From contig CAYNGH010000166.1 of the NCBI GenBank assembly GCA_964396845.1, forward strand, positions 1 through 7,190: a DNA stretch of 7,190 nt, read 5' to 3'. How positions within the stretch are numbered: the stretch's first letter is position 1; each line of letters opens with the position of its first letter. This document shows positions 1-5,685 of this stretch, piece by piece. The DNA comes from CAYNGH01 sp964396845 (lineage in GTDB: Bacteria; Vulcanimicrobiota; JAJTBE01; CAYNGH01). The position numbers and the translations under genes are program-made. Below the pieces are notes generated by a model, which had not been told where the DNA came from, searched no databases, and saw only the letters and a list, made by a program, of their open reading frames with translations.

Positions 1-1
1 A

Positions 2-2047
2 GATGAGTCGGGAAAGTTTGTTGATCTGCCCAGCCAGTGCATCGATACTGGGATGGGCTTTGAACGGCTAACCGCATATCTGCAGGGAAAAAATTCTCCC
101 TATGAAACAGAACTGTTTGCAGGTGTCATCCAGGGAATCCGGGAGATATGTGGCAAGGGACTGGGAGATAATCCCGAATCTGACCGGAAAATCAAGGTGG
201 TGGCAGACCATGTGCGATCCATGGTTTTTATGGCAGGGGACGGCATTACTCCCTCCAATGAAGGCAGAGGTTATGTGATGCGTCGTCTTATACGGCGGGC
301 TGTCCGGTTTTCCGGAGAGCTGGGCTTTGGCGGCCACAGCCTTACCCGGCTGGTGGAGCCGGTATTGAAAAAATTCGGCCATGTATATCCGGAAATCCTC
401 GAAAAGCGGGATTATATTGTTTCCATTCTGCAAAGAGAAGAAGAAAATTTCCGCCGAACCCTTTCCCAGGGGCTTACATTGCTGGAGAATCTTCTGATCA
501 AGCTGCAGATGGAAAATCGGGATACCATCTCCGGCAGGGAAATATTCAATCTTTACGATACATATGGTCTGCCAGTGGAGCTGACTCTGGATATGGCTCG
601 GGAGAGATCCTTGAAAGTTGACATGGAAGGATTTGAAAAAGCACTGGAACAACAGCGTCACCGCGCCCGGGCAGATCAGAAGAACAGGATGGAAGCCGTG
701 CCCGATGATATGAATCTCGGGGTATCTGCTGGAGATGCAAGATTCATTGGTTATGACCGGGATGAAGATGGTATTTATATCATGAATAATTCTGCAAAGG
801 TGATTTCACTGTTGCATGATGGAAGCCCGGCGGAGGTTTTGAAAAAGGGTCAGACCGGGCAGATGATTCTGGATGCCACCAGTTTTTATGGTGAGTCAGG
901 AGGACAGGTTGGCGATTCGGGAATCTTCCGGGGGGACGAAGGGGAAGGACTCGTGACGGACACCCTCAAGACCCCGTCGGAGGTCCAGGTTCACCAGGTG
1001 AGGGTTGACCGGGGAGAATTGAGGGTCGGCGGGAATGTTACGGTATTTGTTGACCGGGATCGTCGCCTGAGTACCATGCGTCATCATACTGCCACTCATC
1101 TTCTTCAGGCGGCCCTGCGGGAAATCGTGGGCAGTCATGTGGGACAGATGGGTTCTCTTGTGGCTCCCGATTATTTCCGTTTTGACTTTTGCCATCATGG
1201 CGCTCTGAGGGATCAGGAAATCCAGGATCTGGAAGTTATGGTCAACCGATGGATTCTGGCAAATCTACCTGTCGCCGTTGCCACCCGTTCCCTGTCCGAG
1301 GCCCTGGAGGAAGGAGCCCTGGCGTTTTTTGGTGAAAAATACAGTGACCGGGTACGCCTGGTGAAAGTGCCGGGAGTTTCTGCTGAGCTTTGCGGTGGCA
1401 CCCATGTAAACCGCACCGGAGATATTGGATCTTTCAAGATTATTTCTGAATCTGCCATCGGCATGGGGATTCGCCGGATTGAAGCGGTATGCGGTACAGA
1501 GGCATTGAAACGGTTCCAGTGGCAGGAGGGGATTCTCCGTAATGCCTCGGGCCTGTTGAATACCGATATGGGGGGGATCCCCGATGGGATTCAGCGAATG
1601 CTGGAAACCCGCAGGCAGTTGGAGCGGGAATTAAAGGAAACCCGGGAAGAGATGCTCAAGGGATCCCTTGAGAGTCACCTGTCGGATGCAGTGGATGTGG
1701 AGGGTGTTTCTCTCCTGACCCGGCGGGTTGATCAGCTGGATCGCAATGAGCTTCGAAAGCTGGCAGATATGCTGGCGGACACCTTGAAGGAAGGCGTGGT
1801 AGTGCTGGGTTCGGTAACCGACGGCAAGGTGGCCATATTGGTGCGGGTTACTGACAATCTCGCCGGGAAGGGGCTTTCTGCAGTGGACATTGTGGGGCCT
1901 GTAGCATCGGTTGTTGGCGGTGGAGGCGGTGGGAAACCCAGGATGGCCCAGGCGGGAGGAAAAGACCCGGCCAAGGTTGACGAGGCGCTGGAAAGGGCCA
2001 GGGAAGTGGTAAAAGATCAAATTGGAAAGATGAGGATAAAAAGTTGA
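2..2047 (+). CDS. alaS: Alanine--tRNA ligase, C-terminal part (5' end outside window)
   Basis: Alanyl-tRNA synthetase charges tRNA-Ala in the cytoplasm and edits mischarged Ser/Gly. The frame is open from base 2, so the gene starts upstream; 681 residues are visible, and about 200-230 residues of the N-terminal aminoacylation domain are missing if the protein has the usual ~880-residue length. Seen in order: the IDTGMGFERL motif closing the catalytic domain (codons from about base 35), the tRNA-recognition region, and the editing domain with the zinc site HxxxH (His codons at 1085 and 1097) and CxxxH in CGGTH (Cys codon 1391, His codon 1403). A coiled-coil-like stretch follows (about 1600-1680), then the C-Ala domain with its glycine-rich loop GGGGGGKPRMAQAGG (about 1915-1960). 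All key editing-site ligands are present and the frame is uninterrupted, so the protein looks functional. The stop codon overlaps the TTG start of accB. Confidence 0.97.
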   Translation, partial: DESGKFVDLPSQCIDTGMGFERLTAYLQGKNSPYETELFAGVIQGIREICGKGLGDNPESDRKIKVVADHVRSMVFMAGDGITPSNEGRGYVMRRLIRRAVRFSGELGFGGHSLTRLVEPVLKKFGHVYPEILEKRDYIVSILQREEENFRRTLSQGLTLLENLLIKLQMENRDTISGREIFNLYDTYGLPVELTLDMARERSLKVDMEGFEKALEQQRHRARADQKNRMEAVPDDMNLGVSAGDARFIGYDRDEDGIYIMNNSAKVISLLHDGSPAEVLKKGQTGQMILDATSFYGESGGQVGDSGIFRGDEGEGLVTDTLKTPSEVQVHQVRVDRGELRVGGNVTVFVDRDRRLSTMRHHTATHLLQAALREIVGSHVGQMGSLVAPDYFRFDFCHHGALRDQEIQDLEVMVNRWILANLPVAVATRSLSEALEEGALAFFGEKYSDRVRLVKVPGVSAELCGGTHVNRTGDIGSFKIISESAIGMGIRRIEAVCGTEALKRFQWQEGILRNASGLLNTDMGGIPDGIQRMLETRRQLERELKETREEMLKGSLESHLSDAVDVEGVSLLTRRVDQLDRNELRKLADMLADTLKEGVVVLGSVTDGKVAILVRVTDNLAGKGLSAVDIVGPVASVVGGGGGGKPRMAQAGGKDPAKVDEALERAREVVKDQIGKMRIKS

Positions 2048-2514
2048 GAGAAAAGATTGAAATGGTCAAGGAGCTTATATCCATTGCCGAGGATAATGAT
2101 CTGGCAGAATTATCTGTTGATTTCAAGGGCATCAAGGTAGAGGTCCGCAAGGAGAAATATGCCCCGGCACCTCAGATGGTTGCCATGGGAATGCCGGGAA
2201 TGATGGCTCCTGTTGCCGGCGGACAGGTATCAGAAAAAGTGGCTTGTGACAAGGCATCGGATATTCCGGAAAATGCCGTGGCGGTTAAATCGCCTCTCTC
2301 GGGAGTTTTTTACCGGGCACCGAAGCCGGGAGCGCCTCCCTTTGTGAATGTGGGAGATTCGGTGGAAGCCGGGCAGGCTCTTTGCATTGTGGAAGCCATG
2401 AAACTCATGAACGAGATTGCCTCGGATGTGAAGGGCAAGGTTGTGGCCATCTGTGTTGACAACGCTCAGGTTGCCAATGAAGGTGAAGTCCTCATGTATA
2501 TCCAGCCAGAGTAG
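2044..2514 (+). CDS. accB: Biotin carboxyl carrier protein of acetyl-CoA carboxylase
   Basis: AccB carries the biotin that is carboxylated by AccC and then donates CO2 to acetyl-CoA to give malonyl-CoA, the first step of fatty-acid synthesis. The protein has 156 residues, the same length as E. coli AccB. The N-terminal part (residues 1-38) resembles the family's oligomerisation/partner-binding segment, followed by an Ala/Pro/Met/Gly-rich linker (about 40-65). The C-terminal biotinyl domain (about 80-156) carries the biotinylation motif VEAMKLMNEI with Lys120. Segment PKPGAPPF (93-100) corresponds to the 'thumb' found in acetyl-CoA carboxylase BCCPs, which favours AccB over a decarboxylase or pyruvate carboxylase carrier. 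The TTG start overlaps the alaS stop (TTGA). A TGAGGA Shine-Dalgarno sits 7 bases upstream, and this N-terminus lines up with the family; an ATG at 2062 is a weaker alternative. The usual partner accC does not follow. Confidence 0.94.
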   Translation: MREKIEMVKELISIAEDNDLAELSVDFKGIKVEVRKEKYAPAPQMVAMGMPGMMAPVAGGQVSEKVACDKASDIPENAVAVKSPLSGVFYRAPKPGAPPFVNVGDSVEAGQALCIVEAMKLMNEIASDVKGKVVAICVDNAQVANEGEVLMYIQPE

Positions 2515-2580
2515 CTGTCTGTATGGCGGGTTTTCAAGCGCCGTCGGCACAAGTCGGCGGCGTGTTTGATGGAGGAGTCA
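2515..2580 (+). other. Short spacer between accB and the GT9 gene, with GTCGGC direct repeats
   Basis: The 66-base spacer contains two GTCGGC copies (2543-2548 and 2553-2558) and a possible 5-bp stem CGCCG (2539-2543) / CGGCG (2555-2559). The following T content (TGTTTG) is too poor for a convincing intrinsic terminator, so read-through from accB is likely. No promoter was recognised. The end of the spacer holds the ribosome-binding site of the next gene. Confidence 0.35.
2571..2576 (+). promoter_or_regulatory. Shine-Dalgarno that fixes the GT9 gene start
   Basis: GGAGGA lies 4 bases before the TTG at 2581. The upstream in-frame candidates (TTG 2566, ATG 2569) have no comparable purine-rich site, and this site would lie inside their coding sequence. 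The TTG at 2581 is therefore preferred. Confidence 0.7.
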
Positions 2581-3657
2581 TTGTCCCGATTCCCTGATGC
2601 TGAGAAAATCAAGAATATCCTGGTGATGAAACCCCATGGAGGCCTGGGGGATTTGCTCCTTTCCACTCCGGTGATCCAGAGTCTTAGAGATACCTGTCCC
2701 CAAAGCCGAATTACTGCCATGGTAAGGGAAATTTTTGTCCCGGTGGTGGAAGGCCACACCGCCTTGGACCATGTTATTGGGATCCCCGAAGAATATGCAA
2801 GGGGTTTTTCTGGCTTCCCGGCACAGCTTGCCCTGGTCAGAGAAGGCAAATATGACCTGGCAGTGGTTTTGTGGACCTCGGCCCGGGAAGCATATTTGCT
2901 GGCCCTGGCGGGAATCCCCTTCAGGGTGGGGCAGGGGAGTCGCCTGCTCTACTCCTTTCTCTTTACTCACAAGGTAGTTCCCCGGAGTGAAGCCGGCGAC
3001 GAGGATTCCCACCAGGTTGAGAACCTGCTGGATTATGTCAGGGTTCTGGGAATAACTCCCAGGAACCCCCGGCTGGAATTTCACATTCCTGACGAAGCCC
3101 GGGAGTCAGCGAATAAGATCCTCGAAGAGATAGGCATCGGCAGGGATGATGCCTTCATCGGGTTTAATGTCACCAAGGGTTTGCCCGTCACACCGGATCA
3201 ATGGCCTGTGGAGAAGTTTGCCTCCTTTGCCCATTCCCTTCATCGGGAATTCGGTCTTCCGGTGGTTTTCACGGGGATCCCCCGGGAGAAAGAAATTGTT
3301 GACAAAGTCCTGAAACACCTTGAAGGCCCTTTTTATTCTGTGGCCGGTGGCACCAGCATAAAAGAAGCTGGAGCACTCATCGCCCGAAGTCGCCTGTTTG
3401 TCAGTCCCGACTCAGGGCCAATGCATATTGCTGCAGCAGTGGGAACCCCGGTGGTGGGTATCTTTGGTCTTCTGGGGGATTTCCCCCGACGGTGGGCGCC
3501 TTATGGCTGTCCACATCGTATTGTCCGCCTGGACAAGATACCTTGCCCCCGTCAGTGCATAAAAGAAACCTGCCCCCGTTTTTCCTGTTACGAGGCTATC
3601 CCAGATGAAATGGTGGTCAGGGCTGCAAGAGAGCTTTTAAAGGAAACAGAATCCTGA
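2581..3657 (+). CDS. Glycosyltransferase family 9 (heptosyltransferase-like)
   Basis: This is a probable GT-B-fold enzyme of the ADP-heptose:LPS heptosyltransferase family (GT9), which adds a sugar from a nucleotide donor to an envelope glycolipid or polysaccharide at the inner face of the cytoplasmic membrane. From TTG 2581 it has 358 residues, a normal family length. The N-terminal Rossmann domain opens with a basic beta strand and the acceptor-side loop GGLGDLLLSTP (about residues 20-30). The C-terminal donor domain carries FVSPDSGPMHIAAAVGTPVVGIFG, with D277-SGP-M-H282 matching the family's D-SGP-H signature. A C-terminal cysteine cluster (C322, C326, C331, C336) of the kind seen in many GT9 proteins precedes the final helix. 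No signal peptide or membrane segment is visible. The actual acceptor and donor cannot be read from the sequence; heptose is only the family precedent. It lies between accB and an LpxB-like gene, which fits an envelope-lipid role. In-frame starts at 2566 and 2569 would add 5 or 4 residues. Confidence 0.9.
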   Translation: MSRFPDAEKIKNILVMKPHGGLGDLLLSTPVIQSLRDTCPQSRITAMVREIFVPVVEGHTALDHVIGIPEEYARGFSGFPAQLALVREGKYDLAVVLWTSAREAYLLALAGIPFRVGQGSRLLYSFLFTHKVVPRSEAGDEDSHQVENLLDYVRVLGITPRNPRLEFHIPDEARESANKILEEIGIGRDDAFIGFNVTKGLPVTPDQWPVEKFASFAHSLHREFGLPVVFTGIPREKEIVDKVLKHLEGPFYSVAGGTSIKEAGALIARSRLFVSPDSGPMHIAAAVGTPVVGIFGLLGDFPRRWAPYGCPHRIVRLDKIPCPRQCIKETCPRFSCYEAIPDEMVVRAARELLKETES

Positions 3658-3679
3658 AGGATTATCTGCTTGATGGTGG

Positions 3680-3687
3680 TTTTTTTT
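3680..3687 (+). repeat. T8 homopolymer at the start of the LpxB-like gene
   Basis: Eight consecutive T residues end in the first two bases of the preferred TTG start codon (3686-3688). Just upstream, a GAAGGA Shine-Dalgarno (3656-3661) is well placed for TTG 3670 / ATG 3673, but both are in a different frame. Losing one T would join that start in frame to the LpxB-like protein. The tract could be a slippage site, a contingency tract, a sequencing indel, or chance. Confidence 0.85.
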
Positions 3688-4876
3688 GGAGATTCTTATT
3701 ACCGCCAACAGTCCCGGCGAGATAGCAGGCTGGACTGCCCCGGTGGTGAAAAAAATAAAAGAAAAACGGCCCGATGTCCGAATATCGGTGCTTCTTTTGC
3801 CCTGTGCCTTTGCATCGGGAAGGGAATATGAAACGGCCCGGCAGATTCCCGGAGTCAGTCAGGTGTTTCCCGTGGCCCGAACCCTCAGAGTCATCCTTTG
3901 GGGTGGTGCGGTTCCCTTTGGCAAGGATTTGCGTCTTCTGCATCTGGGGGGGGATCTTTTTTATCCGGTTCTTCTGAAAAAGCGTCTTGGTTGTCGCCTC
4001 TGGTCATATGAGTGGGCCCGACAGAAATGGGACCGGCATTTTGAAGGATATTTTGCCAGGGATGAGTTGAATCGGCAGGCCCTGCTTGACGGCAAGATCC
4101 CAGGAAAAAAAATACATGTTGTAGGGGATCTGCTGGTGGATTCGGTGCTTTTCCGTGAAGAAACTGCAGGATCCCTGCCGGAGCATGCCGGGCTGACCTT
4201 TTGTTTTATGCCAGGTTCCCGATTCCGGGAGATCACGGGGCTACTTCCGGTATTTGCCGGGACTGCAAAAAAAATTGCCGAAAGATTCCCTGGCACCCGG
4301 TTTGTGATTCCCCTGTCGCCGTTTCTTGACCGGGATACCCTTCGGGATAAATCGCCCCTTGAGCCGATGCCTGATGCGCCGGGACTGCCTGTGAGCTTTG
4401 ACGGCCAGATTTTTCAAATTGATGGCGGGCCGGAGATTCTAACCCTTTCCGACAGCGTGGAGGCTTTGAAGTCCAGCGATTTTATGATGACCATCCCCGG
4501 CACCAGCACCGGCGAGGCAGGGGCTTTGGGAGTGCCTCATTACTGCATTATTCCTCTCAACCGGCCTGAAGATGCGCCTTATGTGGGTCTGGTGGGGATG
4601 TTAAACCTGATACCCGTGGTGGGCAAGCCCCTCAAACGAAAGATAATGCTGGGGATTGCAGAGAATCTAAAACTGCTGGCTCAGCCTAACTTGCGGGCCG
4701 GGCGGGAAGTTGTCCCGGAAAAGATAATCCATATCACGCCTGAGGTTCTACTGGAACTGGTGGAGCCTTATCTTGAGGACAAAGAACTTCGGGGAAAGAT
4801 TCGCCGGGAACTACTGGAGATATATTCTCCTCTGTCTGGTGCGGCAAAAAATATTGCCGACAGGATTCTTGGATGA
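3686..4876 (+). CDS. Distant LpxB-like (lipid-A-disaccharide synthase-type) glycosyltransferase
   Basis: The protein has 396 residues and a GT-B-type layout related to LpxB, the membrane-associated enzyme that joins UDP-diacylglucosamine and lipid X into the lipid A disaccharide. The N-terminal domain starts with MEILITANSPGEIAGW (residues 1-16), in place of the GEASGD loop of classical LpxB, and has HLGGDLFY at 86-93. The C-terminal domain has MPGSRFREI (175-183), like the LpxB 'PGSR..E' element, and PGTSTGEAGALGVP (from 271), like the LpxB 'SGTATLE..L...P' donor-binding loop. A helical tail follows. The substrate cannot be assigned: the family is real, but its reaction is inferred only by distant similarity. 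It lies 28 bases after the GT9 gene and probably shares its transcript. The TTG start gives the expected N-terminal beta strand, but the Shine-Dalgarno is weak (GGTGG, 3675-3679). The in-frame stop at 3671-3673 rules out a longer N-terminus in this frame. Confidence 0.8.
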   Translation: MEILITANSPGEIAGWTAPVVKKIKEKRPDVRISVLLLPCAFASGREYETARQIPGVSQVFPVARTLRVILWGGAVPFGKDLRLLHLGGDLFYPVLLKKRLGCRLWSYEWARQKWDRHFEGYFARDELNRQALLDGKIPGKKIHVVGDLLVDSVLFREETAGSLPEHAGLTFCFMPGSRFREITGLLPVFAGTAKKIAERFPGTRFVIPLSPFLDRDTLRDKSPLEPMPDAPGLPVSFDGQIFQIDGGPEILTLSDSVEALKSSDFMMTIPGTSTGEAGALGVPHYCIIPLNRPEDAPYVGLVGMLNLIPVVGKPLKRKIMLGIAENLKLLAQPNLRAGREVVPEKIIHITPEVLLELVEPYLEDKELRGKIRRELLEIYSPLSGAAKNIADRILG

Positions 4877-4880
4877 ATCT

Positions 4881-5468
4881 TCAATAAGGATTTATAAGTT
4901 CAACGCCCTTGTTATAGGCCATTTTAAGATCTGACAGGGCCTTTTTTATCTCCCCTTTTTCCTGAACATTCTTCACCATTACTGCTCCCTGATAAACTAC
5001 ATCCAGCTGTTCAAAGAAATAACGAACTGTCAATTCACCGCCATAAAAAAGGTTGGGGTTGTCGGTACCTGCAGCGGTAATGAAAAAACCCTGCCGGATT
5101 ATTTCATCGTCAAAGGACCATGGTTTGCTTTGAACATATTTTCTGGCCCAGAACAGATGGGTTCTGTCGATCATCGCCTTGCTCTGGGCCGTGAGGCCGT
5201 AAAAATAGACTGGTGACGATAAAATGATGATGTGGGACTTTTCCAGGAGGGGATATATTGTCTGCATATCGTCGTTGATATGACACTTGCCATTTTTCTC
5301 GCAATAACCACATCCGTCACAGGGTGTGATATTCATACTGGAAAGGTAAAGCCGGGATATGTCGCATCCACCTTCTCTGGAAACTCCCGAAAGAAGCTCC
5401 TCCATGAGGATGTCCGTGTTTCCTCCCCGACGTGGACTGCCATAAAGGGCAAGAACCGGTGTTTTCAT
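4881..5468 (-). CDS. NADPH-dependent FMN reductase / iron-sulfur flavoprotein-like protein
   Basis: This 195-residue flavodoxin-fold protein probably binds FMN and moves electrons in the cytoplasm; its partner is unknown. The FMN-phosphate loop GSPRRGGNTD is at residues 10-19. A compact cysteine motif follows, C50-x2-C53-x2-C56-x5-C62, which matches the 4Fe-4S motif of archaeal and anaerobe iron-sulfur flavoproteins (Isf). The second flavin-contact segment SSPVYFYGLTAQSKAMIDR comes next, typical of the family. There is no signal peptide or membrane segment. The ATG start has a GGGGGA Shine-Dalgarno 6 bases upstream on the minus strand. The gene converges on the LpxB-like gene with 4 bases between the stops and diverges from the methyltransferase gene. 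Whether the cluster is actually assembled, and whether the enzyme acts as a reductase of quinones, nitro compounds or ferredoxin-linked substrates, cannot be told from the sequence. Confidence 0.9.
   Translation of the reverse strand: MKTPVLALYGSPRRGGNTDILMEELLSGVSREGGCDISRLYLSSMNITPCDGCGYCEKNGKCHINDDMQTIYPLLEKSHIIILSSPVYFYGLTAQSKAMIDRTHLFWARKYVQSKPWSFDDEIIRQGFFITAAGTDNPNLFYGGELTVRYFFEQLDVVYQGAVMVKNVQEKGEIKKALSDLKMAYNKGVELINPY
4916..4947 (+). terminator. Possible weak intrinsic terminator for the left operon
   Basis: AGGCC (4916-4920) and GGCCT (4938-4942) can form a 5-bp stem with a 17-base loop, followed by T residues to 4947. An alternative pair is GCCCT (4905-4909) with AGGGC (4936-4940). 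The structure would end plus-strand transcription just after the LpxB-like gene. However, it lies inside the opposing coding sequence, where lysine codons naturally give T runs, and the stem is short. Confidence 0.25.
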
Positions 5469-5474
5469 TGAGTA

Positions 5475-5480
5475 TCCCCC
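5475..5480 (-). promoter_or_regulatory. Ribosome-binding site of the FMN reductase gene
   Basis: Read on the minus strand, GGGGGA sits 6 bases before the ATG at 5468, a normal spacing that supports this start. Confidence 0.6.
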
Positions 5481-5588
5481 ATTTTTTCTTTTTATATTTT
5501 TCTACCTGCAGGAGGAAAAACCTTCACTGTCCGACGGGTCTTCCCGGAGTATTGCGAATAATGAGTCTTTTTTGACGACAGGATTATA

Positions 5589-5621
5589 AGATGGAAAAAG
5601 ATGGAAAATTTTTTTCCATCT
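5589..5621. repeat. Tandem 10-mer repeat with inverted copy (dyad / hairpin)
   Basis: AGATGGAAAA occurs twice in direct tandem (5589-5598 and 5599-5608), followed after TTT by its exact inverted copy TTTTCCATCT (5612-5621). Copy 2 forms a perfect 10-bp stem with a 3-base loop; copy 1 can form the same stem with a 13-base loop, so two mutually exclusive structures exist. It ends 4 bases before the -35 box of the plus-strand promoter, so it is upstream of the transcript. It therefore acts more plausibly as DNA (operator or UP element) than as RNA on that strand. Confidence 0.85.
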
Positions 5622-5662
5622 ACCGTTGACCATAAAGGAACATTATGGGTATAATTGGTTAA
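5603..5662 (+). promoter_or_regulatory. Strong sigma-70-type promoter with UP-element-like tract
   Basis: The -35 box is TTGACC (5626-5631, 5 of 6 to consensus), the spacer 18 bases, and the -10 box a perfect TATAAT (5650-5655). Start is predicted at the A at 5662, 7 bases downstream. The AAAATTTTTTT tract at 5605-5615 matches the distal UP-element consensus AAAWWTWTTTT at every position and falls at about -57 to -47, the right place for RNA polymerase alpha-subunit contacts. The proximal A-tract subsite is absent. Prediction only; no transcript data. Confidence 0.75.
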
Positions 5663-5673
5663 GGAGAACTCCC

Positions 5674-5679
5674 AAGGGG
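5674..5679 (+). promoter_or_regulatory. Shine-Dalgarno fixing the methyltransferase start at 5686
   Basis: AAGGGG lies 6 bases before TTG 5686. The longer in-frame candidate, TTG 5626, has no ribosome-binding site and would lie upstream of the predicted transcription start, because those bases are the -35 box. A second purine run, AAGGAG (5661-5666), is at the predicted 5' end of the RNA. Confidence 0.6.
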
Positions 5680-5685
5680 TATTTA

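Larger units (their letters stand above)
5469..5685. promoter_or_regulatory. Divergent intergenic region between the FMN reductase and methyltransferase genes
   Basis: These 217 bases hold, from left to right, the FMN reductase ribosome-binding site, an A/T-rich leader, and a minus-strand TATAAT (5583-5588, no recognisable -35). The repeat/dyad (5589-5621), the plus-strand promoter and the methyltransferase ribosome-binding site follow. No convincing small gene was seen. Shared regulation of the two divergent genes through the dyad is inference. Confidence 0.6.

Noticed and set aside
68..661. Long minus-strand open frame opposite alaS, and similar antisense frames elsewhere
   Set aside because: These overlap well-supported genes, have no recognisable motifs or ribosome-binding context, and are explained as shadows of the coding strand.
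1911..1935. Glycine-rich, low-complexity GGN run near the alaS end
   Set aside because: It encodes the conserved glycine-rich loop of the C-Ala domain and is not a separate repeat element.
2538..2562. CGCCG/CGGCG stem after accB as a terminator
   Set aside because: Only 5 bp with an 11-base loop and no T run; the next gene starts immediately, so read-through is more likely.
4842..4859. Perfect 6-bp hairpin CGGCAA / TTGCCG at the end of the LpxB-like gene
   Set aside because: No T run follows on either strand and it lies in coding sequence, so it is not supported as a terminator.
5645..5662. ATG at 5645 with AAGGA upstream
   Set aside because: It encodes only five codons (MGIIG) before a stop and lies across the -10 box; treated as chance.
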